NCBI GenBank assembly: GCA_016934265.1
Contig: JAFGTF010000077.1
Coordinates: 1 to 64,000, forward strand
Source: Spirochaetota bacterium
GTDB lineage: Bacteria; Spirochaetota; B62-G9; DRHN01
DNA length: 64,000 nucleotides
Direction: 5' to 3'
The notes beneath the pieces were generated by a model. It made no database searches. It was not told where the DNA came from and saw only the letters and a list, made by a program, of their open reading frames with translations. Every line of letters starts with the position of its first letter. Within the stretch, counting starts at the first letter, position 1. Shown here in pieces: positions 49,594 to 59,569 of the stretch. The position numbers and the translations under genes were made by a program.

Positions 49594-52274
49594 AACACCG
49601 CCTTTTCAATCTTCAGAATCTTGTACCGCCTCTTTTTCGGGCCTATTTCGATCGTATTTCCTACCGACTTGTTCAGAAGCGTTTCGCCGATCGGCGACGT
49701 ATAGGAGATGGTCTTTTTCGAGGGATCCGACTCCCAGGGCCCGAGAATGACGAACTTCTCCGTCTTGTTGTCGTCTATGGCATTCATGGTTACCATTGTC
49801 CCGATCGATATGACGTTGGTCTTGATCTCCTCCGGTTTCAGGATCTGTGCCCGGTTGAGATTGTCGGTAAGTATCTTTACCTGCTGTTTCAAGAATTCCT
49901 GTTTTTCGAGCGCGTATTTGTACTCCGCGTTTTCCCGTAAGTCCCCCTTTTCCATCGCCTCACCGATTTCCGTACTGTTTTTCGGAATTTCCACTTCGAT
50001 GAGATACTTCAGTTCGTTCTGCTTCAGCTCGTAAGAACGCTGGGTCACGATGAGCTGGTTGCTCGTATCAACGCTCTCGATCTCGTTCTCGAATACGATG
50101 TTCGGGTGCGCGCTCTTGATTGCAAACCTCGTCTTTATGATGTACTCGTCTTTCATCTCGTCGATGTTGAGCACCGTAGGCATGAGCCTCTTCACCTTCG
50201 TCTCATCGGACTGTTCGATATATTTCACCAGCAGATCGTCCTTGAAGAGGATGTCGACAATGGTGTTGAACAGCTTTCGGTTGTATACGACATTCTTCTC
50301 ATTGACCAGTTCCCTGCTCGCGATCTCCATGAGGTGGGTGAGTCCCATAATGGCCACGTCGAAATTGATTTCGAGTTTCGATTCACCCTGCCTGTCGAGG
50401 AGATTTTTACATACCCATATGAAGATGTCCGTGTAATCTCGATAATGCGAGACGATATTGCCTATTATCTCGACGACGGTCTTTTTATGCCCTTCGGCGA
50501 TCAGGTCGTCGAGAATGAACTTCATCGGGTATTCATAGAAACATCGGATGAATATTTCGGACCAGTCCGGCGTATTCTTCTTTATATTTATGAGGAAATC
50601 CTTCTTGAGATCGTTATCGGGAATAAGCGGAAGATACAGATGGATATCCTTGAGGTTGTTCATGATCTCCCGGAAATCGATGGAGAATTCGAACGGCAGG
50701 TACTTGTATGTCTTTTTCAGGTTGTTCAGGAGAAGATAGCTCTTCAGAGTGTTCTCGTTCATATTTCCCGGCGAGGTAATGAAACCGAGAAAGTACTTGA
50801 GCATGTCCTCGAAGTATTCGGAATCTATATCACTGTTCGTGGTAAACTCGTTGAAGAGATCGAACCGGTTGTCGAAACCCTTCTCGGAGTTGAATCGATT
50901 GGAGATGTCCTCATCGAAGGAAATCGGATTCTTTCGTATGAAGTAGATATCGTTCTTGTCCGGGACGGTTCCGAAATAGGGATTCTTCTTGAGAATCGTC
51001 TTGGCCTTGTTCCACCACTTAGACCACTCTTTCTTCGAGAGGATGCCGTTTAAGAGCTCCTCCTTGAAGTCCTTCACCGTCGCCTGGTTGCCTTTACTTC
51101 TGATGATTATCCGGAGGCCTTCCTCCACGTCATCGATGAACTTCTTGCGAAGCCCCTCGAGATCCCGAGCCTTGAGCAGCCAGATATGGTCTTCGGGCAG
51201 TATGGTTAGACAGCCGAGCGCCATCTGGAGCGTCATACGGTGGTTGGGTTTCTCCTTGAAGTCTATAATGAGCGCTTCCTCTTTTATCTCTTTACAGAGG
51301 CCGATTCCCCAGGCACGGTGGAATACATAGTTACCGACGTCGAATATGATATGCTTCTCGAAGGTGTCGATAGCATCCTGAATTTCGACGCCCTGCTGCC
51401 TGAGTCCGCTGCGCTCGAGATATTCTTCGAGGTGCGAATGATCCTTGTACTTCTCCGAGTAACAGCTTACAAGCTCTTCGCGCGCCTCCCGTTCTTTCGG
51501 AGAATATTCCAGAATCTTCTTCAGAAGATCGATCGCGACGTCGTATTCGCCCTTCTCCCGGTAGTACGGTACGGAGAAGGAGAGGAGAAATGCGGATTTC
51601 TCCGTTCCGAAGAGCTCGGAGATCCTGCGCTCGGTATTGAGAAAGAACCCGAGGTCCTGCGGGATCAGGTCAACCAGTTTGAGCCAGATCTCTTCTACCG
51701 GGTTGTATATCCCCTTCTTAAGATAGCGGAGCAGTGCTTTTTTATAGTAGTCGACGCTCTCTTCCGTCTTATTATCCTTCTCCTTAATGGCCGCCAGCTT
51801 TCTCGTGATATCCGCTTCTTCGTAGTCTATCTTCACCAGCCGCTCCCAGACGGAGACAAGCTCGGGTTCCCTCGTCTCGTTATGCAGGCATGCGGAAAGC
51901 GCCAGAAGCGAGTATTTGTTCTCACCGTACTTCAGTGTCTCCTTTGCGAGGAATTCGACTATGTTGAACCGTTTGTTGTCGGTAAAGAGATGGATCAGCT
52001 TCTCGATGTGGCCTTCGTCCAGCGCTTCTTCCTCGAAATTGATCTTTCCCATTACGTACAGTGCGATAATGGAGTTCGGTGTGTGTTTCAGGTGATCCGA
52101 GCAGAGATCTCGTATCTCGGGTAGCGTCCCGCTTTTCTTTCCGAGACGCAGCGTGTCATCGAGGTCGGTGAAGTTCTTTATCGTATAATTGTTGAGAGTC
52201 GCCCGTGTCCATTTCTCCTCATTGAGCAATTCCGACAGTTTCTGAACAGCATCTGCATTCATTTTTCTCTCCAT
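49590..52274 (-). CDS. greA: Long N-terminal helical/TPR-like region fused to C-terminal GreA transcript-cleavage factor
   Basis: 894 aa; C-terminal EIGEAMEKGDLRENAEYKYALEKQEFLKQQV... and GPWESDPSKKTISYTSPIGETLLNKSVGNTIEI match GreA coiled coil and C-terminal domain. Confidence 0.88.
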   Translation of the reverse strand: MERKMNADAVQKLSELLNEEKWTRATLNNYTIKNFTDLDDTLRLGKKSGTLPEIRDLCSDHLKHTPNSIIALYVMGKINFEEEALDEGHIEKLIHLFTDNKRFNIVEFLAKETLKYGENKYSLLALSACLHNETREPELVSVWERLVKIDYEEADITRKLAAIKEKDNKTEESVDYYKKALLRYLKKGIYNPVEEIWLKLVDLIPQDLGFFLNTERRISELFGTEKSAFLLSFSVPYYREKGEYDVAIDLLKKILEYSPKEREAREELVSCYSEKYKDHSHLEEYLERSGLRQQGVEIQDAIDTFEKHIIFDVGNYVFHRAWGIGLCKEIKEEALIIDFKEKPNHRMTLQMALGCLTILPEDHIWLLKARDLEGLRKKFIDDVEEGLRIIIRSKGNQATVKDFKEELLNGILSKKEWSKWWNKAKTILKKNPYFGTVPDKNDIYFIRKNPISFDEDISNRFNSEKGFDNRFDLFNEFTTNSDIDSEYFEDMLKYFLGFITSPGNMNENTLKSYLLLNNLKKTYKYLPFEFSIDFREIMNNLKDIHLYLPLIPDNDLKKDFLINIKKNTPDWSEIFIRCFYEYPMKFILDDLIAEGHKKTVVEIIGNIVSHYRDYTDIFIWVCKNLLDRQGESKLEINFDVAIMGLTHLMEIASRELVNEKNVVYNRKLFNTIVDILFKDDLLVKYIEQSDETKVKRLMPTVLNIDEMKDEYIIKTRFAIKSAHPNIVFENEIESVDTSNQLIVTQRSYELKQNELKYLIEVEIPKNSTEIGEAMEKGDLRENAEYKYALEKQEFLKQQVKILTDNLNRAQILKPEEIKTNVISIGTMVTMNAIDDNKTEKFVILGPWESDPSKKTISYTSPIGETLLNKSVGNTIEIGPKKRRYKILKIEKAVF

Positions 52275-52457
52275 CCTGAATCAGGTCGTCTCAACTCTTT
52301 CTTCTCTATCACAATAGTAATAAAATACGGGGTAAAAGACAAGTTATCGGGGTGGGCGCGGAAAATGACACGGCCGGACCGTCCGGCGTCTGAAACGTAT
52401 CGGTCTTTCAAACCGCTTGCGCTTCCAAGCGGCATACACTCGCCAAAGGCATATTCC

Positions 52458-53414
52458 CTACATGACGTACTGGGTAAATATTTTCGGGTTGATCTCGTGG
52501 ATCCGCTGCAGGGAGGACTCTATGTCCTTTCTGCTGCCTCCCGTCATCTTCAATGTGTCGATGAGCCAGAAGTAATGGTTCAATAGCCTCGGCTCGAGTA
52601 GCGGTCTTTTCTTCCTGTTGTTGATATACTCGTTTTCCAACAGTGTTATCTTTTCACGGAGCGCTTCCGTTTCCCCCGCCTTCGGTTCCCGTTTCACATT
52701 AAATACACTTTTTACCTCGGCAATAATCGGGAGCCAGTATAAGGAGACGTCGTCGTCCCCCATGGCTTCGCGTGTCTTGTCGTAGAGCATCCGTATCAGC
52801 GGTGATTCGATGGTGTCGAGGTCGATCCGTCCCGGGTCAATGAAGAACGCCTCCCTGAAAAGAACCTTTCCTTTCGATGTCTCGTCTATGCTGAAATAAC
52901 AGTCCCCCAGTTTCGCCAAGAGAGACGGATCTTCGCTGTTGAACGATCTCGTGTACTCATATATGTCGATCGCCTTCTCGAAGTTCCCGAGTTTCTTGAA
53001 ACAGTCGCCGATCTGTATCAGGACTCCGGTATCCGGCACCTCGCCCTCAGTATAGGACTCCGTAAACGAGTCGATGATTCCACTGAATATATACTTCTGA
53101 ACCGCGACCGTCGACCTCCCGTGCCTGATGCTGTTTTTTACCATGTGACGCTCGAAGTCCTTCCATTCCTTCAATAAAAGTTTTCCCTTGTCGTATGCGT
53201 TCTGAAAACGTTTCAGTCTGTTCTTTTTCGACAACCAGAACTTCGCGATCCTGATGCCGTCCGTTGCGCCGGGATAATCGGGGTTTTCCTTGAGAATGCT
53301 GTTAAAGAGGGATATCGACTCTTCGAACATACCCTCTTCTAGCATTTTGTATACGCGGTTCTGCTTAACAAAGAGTGGGTCGTCCTCGAACGTCAACTGT
53401 TTATCGTCTTCCAT
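52458..53414 (-). CDS. TPR-like hypothetical protein
   Basis: 318 aa; IGDCFKKLGNFEKAIDIYEYTRSFNSEDPSLLAKLGDCYFSIDETSKGKVLF. Confidence 0.75.
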   Translation of the reverse strand: MEDDKQLTFEDDPLFVKQNRVYKMLEEGMFEESISLFNSILKENPDYPGATDGIRIAKFWLSKKNRLKRFQNAYDKGKLLLKEWKDFERHMVKNSIRHGRSTVAVQKYIFSGIIDSFTESYTEGEVPDTGVLIQIGDCFKKLGNFEKAIDIYEYTRSFNSEDPSLLAKLGDCYFSIDETSKGKVLFREAFFIDPGRIDLDTIESPLIRMLYDKTREAMGDDDVSLYWLPIIAEVKSVFNVKREPKAGETEALREKITLLENEYINNRKKRPLLEPRLLNHYFWLIDTLKMTGGSRKDIESSLQRIHEINPKIFTQYVM

Positions 53415-53673
53415 TACAGGTTATTCCATATCTCTACTCTTCTGGGAAGAAAGGAAGGAAGAATGAAGTCTCTTGCCATTGAAAAAATAATAACACGATT
53501 TATCGGGGCCTGTCAAATGTTTTAAAGATGTTAAACTGATCGTTATTAATGTCGACTATAGAAACTGAGGGCTTCGATAGTCCGGTCATATGCAGGATAG
53601 TATTCTCCTGTAACGAATGTTATATGGAAGGTCCGGCTGTATTAAAACGAGGCGTCTTGAGGGGGGTTTTACC

Positions 53674-54585
53674 ATGAAAATAAGAGTACGTATAATCCTT
53701 ATCGTCCTGCTCGCGGCAATCTGCATACCGATACCCCTTTTTCCGAGAAACATTTCCGTTGAGGACGCCCAGTATGCGCTTGCGGTGGAGCTGTATAAGA
53801 AGGGCAGGTATACCGATGCGGTTTCCGAGTTCGAGAGATTACTCTACGTAATGAAGACGAAGAAATATGCGGATGCGGGTCTCTACTACATCGGCAGCTC
53901 CTACTATTACCTCAAGAACTACAAAAAGGCGAAACAGAAGTTTGAAACGGTGGTGAAAAAATACCGCGGGGGGGGATACCACAGTGCATCACTATACCTT
54001 TTAGGGAGGTGTGAGCTTCTTTTAAACAATAATACGGAAGCTATCCGTCTGTTCGATGAATATGTGCGCCTGTATCCGAGTCAGGGCTATGCGGACAACA
54101 GCCTTTACTGGAAGGGCGAGGCCCTCCTCGTTCTTAAGAAGCAGGATGAGGCGGTACGCTCGTTTAAGACGCTGCTCAAACGGTATCCGAACGGCAACAA
54201 GGCGGATGCCGCACGCTTCAAGCTCCGGCTTCTGGAGCTCGAAGCGCGGCTTGCCCAGAAACAGCCCGAACCGACACCTGGTGATGAGGACACGGCGGCA
54301 CTCTTAGAGGAGCTCGCCGGATTGCGTGAGAGGGAAACGGGATATAAGGAAGAGGTAGCGAAGCTGAATAACGAGTTGGACTACCTGAAAACCCAGGTGG
54401 ACACCCTCGAAGCATTAGCCAACGAACAGGGCGACATGCAGGAACGGATCGAAAAACTTTTATCGTGGGAGAACGTACTCGGTCTCAAGGAACAGGCGCT
54501 CGACAAGAAGGAACGGGAGCTTGATCGCCAGTATGAGTCGATCATGGAGGCGAAACGTCAGATCGAAGGCGGCACGAATGAGTAG
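53674..54585 (+). CDS. TPR/coiled-coil periplasmic protein (YbgF/CpoB- or outer-membrane-lipoprotein-BamD-like organisation)
   Basis: Signal peptide, TPRs (AVELYKKGRYTDAVSEFERLLYVMKTKKYADAGLYYIGSSYYYL) then coiled coil. Confidence 0.75.
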   Translation: MKIRVRIILIVLLAAICIPIPLFPRNISVEDAQYALAVELYKKGRYTDAVSEFERLLYVMKTKKYADAGLYYIGSSYYYLKNYKKAKQKFETVVKKYRGGGYHSASLYLLGRCELLLNNNTEAIRLFDEYVRLYPSQGYADNSLYWKGEALLVLKKQDEAVRSFKTLLKRYPNGNKADAARFKLRLLELEARLAQKQPEPTPGDEDTAALLEELAGLRERETGYKEEVAKLNNELDYLKTQVDTLEALANEQGDMQERIEKLLSWENVLGLKEQALDKKERELDRQYESIMEAKRQIEGGTNE

Positions 54586-55774
54586 CCCGCAACGCAAATT
54601 GTTACGCATACTCGCGCTTTTTTTGTGTATCAACGGCGTTCTTTTCGCATCTTCCTCGCGCAGCGCCGCCGGAGGCGGGGGGGGGGAGTCGGACGCTTCA
54701 GGCTCCGGAACGAAAGAGGAGCAAAAAAGGCCGTCTGCGGGGATTTCCAGCGCATTCATCGGGGTGGAAGTCGATATGGAAACAGGGAGGCTGCACCTTT
54801 TCGTAGCGGAAAAGAAAGGAAAAAAGGATCTTTTATTCTTCGACGCGCCGCCTTCGTCGTTTTTTATGATCTATACAAACGGTGATGCGTTTGTATTCGG
54901 AGACAATACCGGAGAGTTCGTTACGAGGCCGGAGGTCGTGAACGGAGGTATCGAATCCGTATGGCGGAACGATCTCATATCGGTGAAGGAGCGTTTCGAG
55001 CTGGTAAGAAGGAAGGACACGAAAAATGCGGACGGCGTGCTTATTACGTGCACGGTGGAGAACAGGCTAGCGTATGCGGCAGAGGTGGGAATGGAGGCTG
55101 TTTTCGATACCTATCTCGGAGAGAAAACGCTTGTGCATTTTGAAATTTCGGGCGGCACGCCGGTTGAGTATGAGACGGTTTTTGAGAAAGAACAGCTTCC
55201 ACAACGCTTTTTTTCAGCCGGCTCAAAAGACGATCCGCTCTGCCTTATGGGAGTTGTAAAAGGAGGACTCGTGACGGCCCCGGACAAGCTCATATTTGCG
55301 AACTACCGGGCGCTTTCGGATTCACGATTCGGGTATAGGGTGACTAGAAAAAAGCGTTTCGATCTGCTTCCCTATTCGAGGAACGACAGTGCGGCGGCGC
55401 TGCTATTTCTGCCGGTTTCGGTCGAACCGGGTGAATCGCGCACCTTTACGATGATCCTCGGGATATGCGGCACGGGAGAGTTTGAAACCGCTGATGCGGC
55501 CGCCTTGGAGGGACAAGAGCCGTTCGTGCCAGAACGCCCGGCAGAAGAAAAACCGGTTTCGCCTCCCCTGATCGGACAGGATGTCGATCTGGAAAGGCTG
55601 AACGGCATACTGCGGGAGATACGCGTATCGAGGGAGTCCATACGGCGTATCAACGAGTACATCAACAGGCTCAACGGCATGCTCGACAAGCACGCCGGAC
55701 CGTTCGAGGGTGAGGCGTTGACGGAAAAAGAGCTCGAGGCGTTGCAAAGCGCCCTGAGAGCTTTGGAGCACTGA
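54578..55774 (+). CDS. Secreted hypothetical protein, translationally coupled to upstream TPR gene
   Basis: ATGAGTAG overlap with previous gene; signal-like N-terminus; no recognised domain. Confidence 0.65.
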   Translation: MSSPQRKLLRILALFLCINGVLFASSSRSAAGGGGGESDASGSGTKEEQKRPSAGISSAFIGVEVDMETGRLHLFVAEKKGKKDLLFFDAPPSSFFMIYTNGDAFVFGDNTGEFVTRPEVVNGGIESVWRNDLISVKERFELVRRKDTKNADGVLITCTVENRLAYAAEVGMEAVFDTYLGEKTLVHFEISGGTPVEYETVFEKEQLPQRFFSAGSKDDPLCLMGVVKGGLVTAPDKLIFANYRALSDSRFGYRVTRKKRFDLLPYSRNDSAAALLFLPVSVEPGESRTFTMILGICGTGEFETADAAALEGQEPFVPERPAEEKPVSPPLIGQDVDLERLNGILREIRVSRESIRRINEYINRLNGMLDKHAGPFEGEALTEKELEALQSALRALEH

Positions 55775-55781
55775 ACGTACT

Positions 55782-55816
55782 AAAAATATGACCGCACAGA
55801 GAGTGCGGGCTCATAT
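55782..55816 (-). terminator. Terminator downstream of the DNA methyltransferase
   Basis: Minus strand ATATGAGCCCGCAC-TCTCT-GTGCGGTCATAT-TTTTA. Confidence 0.65.
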
Positions 55817-55925
55817 GCATCTTGGCCCATTGCCGTCTGTAACCGGCCCGGCGCGACAGGTGATGAAGCTGCTCATTGCGTTGCACGGCCGATACGAGTC
55901 GGTGTGCGGCGTACAGGATAAAAGA

Positions 55926-56985
55926 TCACATGTTTTGTAACGTCGATTCGTGCGATACAACGAATGTGCGGTCGTCGGTGGTATCGATATCAAGTATCCG
56001 CGGCAGAATGATTTCGGTCTCCTGTGAGGTAACGACCGGAACGCGGTAATAATCGTTATAGTGGATGATCTCCTTCTTCTTCGAGTAGGATTCGACAAAC
56101 AGCCGGTGGGTTTCGATTCTCTCTTGTAGCCGTCCGTTGATTTCGGCTTTTGACGTTGCGACGGTTTCCGTAATTGTTTCCACTAAACCCGGATCGATTT
56201 CATATGCGATACTGTTTCTCGAGGAGGCGATCGATGCACACGTCGTCGTTCCCGTTCCCGCAAAGGGGTCCAAGACCGTATCCTCGCGAATCGAGTACAT
56301 ATTGATCAATCTGTACGCCAGCTCGAATGGAAAGGCCGCGCTGCGTCCTCTCGTGTTCCTGCAGTCAAGCGTCTGCCGTACGCCTTTGAATTTCCATATA
56401 TCGGAAAACCACACATTCCTTTCTTCCCAGAAAATATGCACTCTGTTTTCTGCGTGTTTGCTCGTCATCCGTGGCAAACCGTCTCATGCCGCCCTTCCGG
56501 AAGAGTAAAATATATTCATGCTCTAAGGTTACGTACGCATTCGGCGGCATCATTCCCGAACCCAAGAATTTATTCGGGGAATTTGTCTGTTTGTTCCACA
56601 GAACCGCCGGTAGGGAGACGAAACCGAGATCGGTGAACTTCTGTGAAATACGGGAGTGGTTGGGATACAGCTGAAACCCGTTTCCCGTTTTCCTTGTGGC
56701 GTCTCCGACAGTGATACAAACGATGCCGCCGGTCTTTGTTACACGGCACAGTTCACACCATACTTTGTCCAGTTCCGCGTGCATTAGAACGAATGCCGTG
56801 CGGCCGTCACCCTTCTTCAGAGGATTTTCGATTTCGGTATTCAACGAGCAGAAAACGGAGTCCCACATTTTTATCATCGGATACGGGGGGGAGCTGACCG
56901 TCAGATCCACCGTTTCTTCTCCAACGGCGGTCATTGTTCTTGCATCACCGTACAGTATGCGATGTGTCGTGGTAAACATATCCAT
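55926..56985 (-). pseudogene. Cytosine-N4-type DNA methyltransferase, split by a frameshift near 56430
   Basis: N-terminal ORF (56365-56985) has VDLTVSSPPYPMI; C-terminal ORF (55926-56477) has DTVLDPFAGTGTTTCAS; the two frames meet at AYF|WEERNVWFSDIWKFKGVRQTLDCRNTRGRSAAFP. Confidence 0.8.
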
Positions 56986-57058
56986 TCGGGGTTTGTGTTT
57001 TCGAAATCATGCGGTCTCAGACCGCATCCGAAAGTCGGTGGTTGCACAGGCCGTATTA

Positions 57059-57544
57059 TTATTTCAGTTTTCCGCTAAGATCCGAAACCTTGAAATCCCT
57101 TCCAAGTTCACGCTTCTCGTCTTTTTTCCGTATCGCATCCCTTTTGTCGAACTGGCGCTTTCCGCTCGCAAGCCCGAGCTCCACCTTTATTCTCCCGCGT
57201 TTTACATATACCCGCAAGGGAACGAGCGCGAGCCCCTTCTCCCTCAGCTTGACCTTCAGCTTGTCTATCTCGGTCCGGTGAAGAAGAAGTTTTCGTTCGC
57301 GGAGCGGTTCGTGATTGATACGGTTGCCGAACGGGTACTGTGCGATATGAACGTTTTTCAGCCACAGCTCGCCGCGCTTCATATAGCAGAACCCCTCCCT
57401 CAGGCTTATCTTCCCGTCCTTTGCGGACTTCACCTCAGTACCGGTGAGGGCGATACCGGCTTCTATCCGCTGGTGGATGTTAAAATCACCCAATGCCTTA
57501 CGATTAACGGTAATAGTCTTTTCTTCGCCGCTTTTTATTGCCAT
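57059..57544 (-). CDS. smpB: SsrA-binding protein
   Basis: NRKALGDFNIHQRIEAGIALTGTEVKSAKDGKISLREGFCYMKRGELWLKNVHIAQYPFGN. Confidence 0.97.
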   Translation of the reverse strand: MAIKSGEEKTITVNRKALGDFNIHQRIEAGIALTGTEVKSAKDGKISLREGFCYMKRGELWLKNVHIAQYPFGNRINHEPLRERKLLLHRTEIDKLKVKLREKGLALVPLRVYVKRGRIKVELGLASGKRQFDKRDAIRKKDEKRELGRDFKVSDLSGKLK

Positions 57545-57586
57545 GGTAGTATAATAACTACATTTGATTCACGGGGTCAATATCGA

Positions 57587-58729
57587 GTGATATCGTTGTA
57601 CATACATATCCCGTTCTGCCGCAGTAAGTGTGCGTATTGCGACTTTCTCTCTTTTCCTGCCGGACAGGACGAGTGCAGGGAGTATGTCGGTGCATTGATT
57701 TCCGAGCTCTCCTTTTACAGGGGGGAGTCGATACGCACTCTGTACATAGGAGGGGGAACGCCGACGTTCCTCGAAGAAACACAGCTGATCCGCCTCTTCG
57801 AGGCGATACGAAAAACCTTCGACGTTTCGAAGATGGAGGAGTGCACGGTCGAATCGAACCCGGAATCGCTCTCGGCGCGCAAGGTTGAAATACTTATGCA
57901 GGGAGGCGTGAACAGAGTCTCCTTGGGCGTACAGAGCTTCTCCGACCGTATAAATACAGAGATGAAGAGGCCAACGAGGAAACGGCACACGCTGTATAGC
58001 ATCTCCCTTCTACGGGAGGCGGGGATCGGGAATATGGGTTTGGACCTCATTCTCGGCGTAGGGAAGGAGGATCAGTATAGAAAAGACCTTGACGCCGTTC
58101 TAAAAATAATGCCCGCGCATGTATCTGTCTATATGCTGCACATCGGTGCCGGGACGATGCTCGAGCGTATGGTCGAAAGCGGACGGTTTACACCGTTGGA
58201 CGAACGCACATTCGAACGGCTCTACGGTGATACGGTTGATGCGCTCTCGGAAGCCGGGTACATACCATATGAAATCTCGAACTTCGCACTGCCGGGATTC
58301 GAGTGCCGCCATAATCAAAACTACTGGGAAGGCGGAGAGTATATCGGTGCAGGGCTCGGAGCGGTAACCACGATCGGTGCGGAGAGGAAGAGAAATGCCT
58401 GCAGCATGAGAGACTATTTACGGTATATACGCACCGGAACGCCGCCGGTTGTGTGGAGGGAGCGTCTCGGTGAGACCGAGCGGCGTATCGAGAAGCTGAT
58501 GCTCGGGCTCAGGATGTCGAAGGGGATCCCGATAGGGGAACTGAACGAATTGGCGGAAAGATCGAGCCTTGGTCTTGTCCGGTCGTGTATCGAAGCGCTC
58601 GTGCGCCTCGGGTATGCAAAGCGGCGGACGGACAGGCTCTCGCTTACAATCTCGGGAATCATGCGATCGGACGAAATCGTAATCGAGCTCCTCCGGGCGG
58701 TCGAGGGGGAGGGGGAACCGGTATTTTAG
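57587..58729 (+). CDS. hemW: Radical SAM coproporphyrinogen III oxidase-like protein HemW
   Basis: YIHIPFCRSKCAYCDFLSF; TLYIGGGTPTFLE; ECTVESNPESLS; SLGVQSFSDRINTEMKRPTRKRHTLYS; probable GTG start at 57587. Confidence 0.9.
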   Translation: MISLYIHIPFCRSKCAYCDFLSFPAGQDECREYVGALISELSFYRGESIRTLYIGGGTPTFLEETQLIRLFEAIRKTFDVSKMEECTVESNPESLSARKVEILMQGGVNRVSLGVQSFSDRINTEMKRPTRKRHTLYSISLLREAGIGNMGLDLILGVGKEDQYRKDLDAVLKIMPAHVSVYMLHIGAGTMLERMVESGRFTPLDERTFERLYGDTVDALSEAGYIPYEISNFALPGFECRHNQNYWEGGEYIGAGLGAVTTIGAERKRNACSMRDYLRYIRTGTPPVVWRERLGETERRIEKLMLGLRMSKGIPIGELNELAERSSLGLVRSCIEALVRLGYAKRRTDRLSLTISGIMRSDEIVIELLRAVEGEGEPVF

Positions 58730-58758
58730 TTGACGTAATTCGCCATTATCATTATCTT
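58730..58758 (+). promoter_or_regulatory. Putative promoter of grpE-dnaK
   Basis: TTGACG-N17-TATCTT directly after the hemW stop codon. Confidence 0.5.
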
Positions 58759-58832
58759 TTTTCAGGCTGCAGGCAGCGGGGCGATAGAATGAGCAGGCCT
58801 GCAGGACAGACACTTGAAAACATTCGGAATAT

Positions 58833-59567
58833 ATGGATAATACGGACAGCGTGAAGAAAGAGGAAGGGCGCGGGAAGGAAAAGAAAACCGAAATCCGGGA
58901 TGCGGAGGACCCTTTGACCGTTGAGGAAGAGGCTTCCTCCCGCACCGAAACCGGCGATACCGTAGAAAAAGACACAGGAATCGACTCCCTCAAAGCAGAA
59001 GAGATCGAAGCACTTATCACCGAAAATGAGGAGCTTCAGGAAAAGAATAGGGAACTGGAACAGAAGTGCGCCCTTCTTGCCGAGTATGAGGACCGCATAT
59101 TACGGAAACAGGCAGAGTTCGAAAATTACAAGAAGAGAATAACCCGAGAGTTCGAAGAAAACAAGAAATACGCGAATACCGGGCTCATTCTCGACGTACT
59201 CAATACCATAGACAACTTCGAACGGGCGATCGATTCTGCGAAATCCTCTAAGGATTTCGACGCCCTGCTCGACGGTATCGTTTTTGTTGAAAACGGGATG
59301 AAGAGTATGCTCGAAAAGAAGTACGGCGTCATTGGGATCGATGATGTGGGAACAGCGTTCGACCCGAACGTCCATGACGCCATAATGATGGAGGAATCCG
59401 ATCAGTACGAGGATGATACGGTGATCGAGAGCCTGCAGAGGGGGTATTGTATGCACGGACGTGTCTTACGCCCCGCAAAGGTGAAGGTGGCCAAGGCCGT
59501 ATCGTCACCCGGTGAACCAGACGAGGAAGAGGATGGCGGCGATGAATCCTCTACGAAAGGAGTATAG
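58833..59567 (+). CDS. grpE: Nucleotide exchange factor GrpE
   Basis: [43 protein letters not shown]; followed by dnaK. Confidence 0.94.
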   Translation: MDNTDSVKKEEGRGKEKKTEIRDAEDPLTVEEEASSRTETGDTVEKDTGIDSLKAEEIEALITENEELQEKNRELEQKCALLAEYEDRILRKQAEFENYKKRITREFEENKKYANTGLILDVLNTIDNFERAIDSAKSSKDFDALLDGIVFVENGMKSMLEKKYGVIGIDDVGTAFDPNVHDAIMMEESDQYEDDTVIESLQRGYCMHGRVLRPAKVKVAKAVSSPGEPDEEEDGGDESSTKGV

Positions 59568-59569
59568 AC

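Noticed and set aside
56696-58729. 677-aa ORF as full-length HemW
   Set aside because: The first about 297 codons run antisense through the methyltransferase and smpB; HemW homology begins at SLYIHIPFCRSKC, so GTG at 57587 is a better start
58730-58832. CIRCE element/HrcA control of grpE-dnaK
   Set aside because: No TTAGCACTC-N9-GAGTGCTAA sequence found upstream and no hrcA in window
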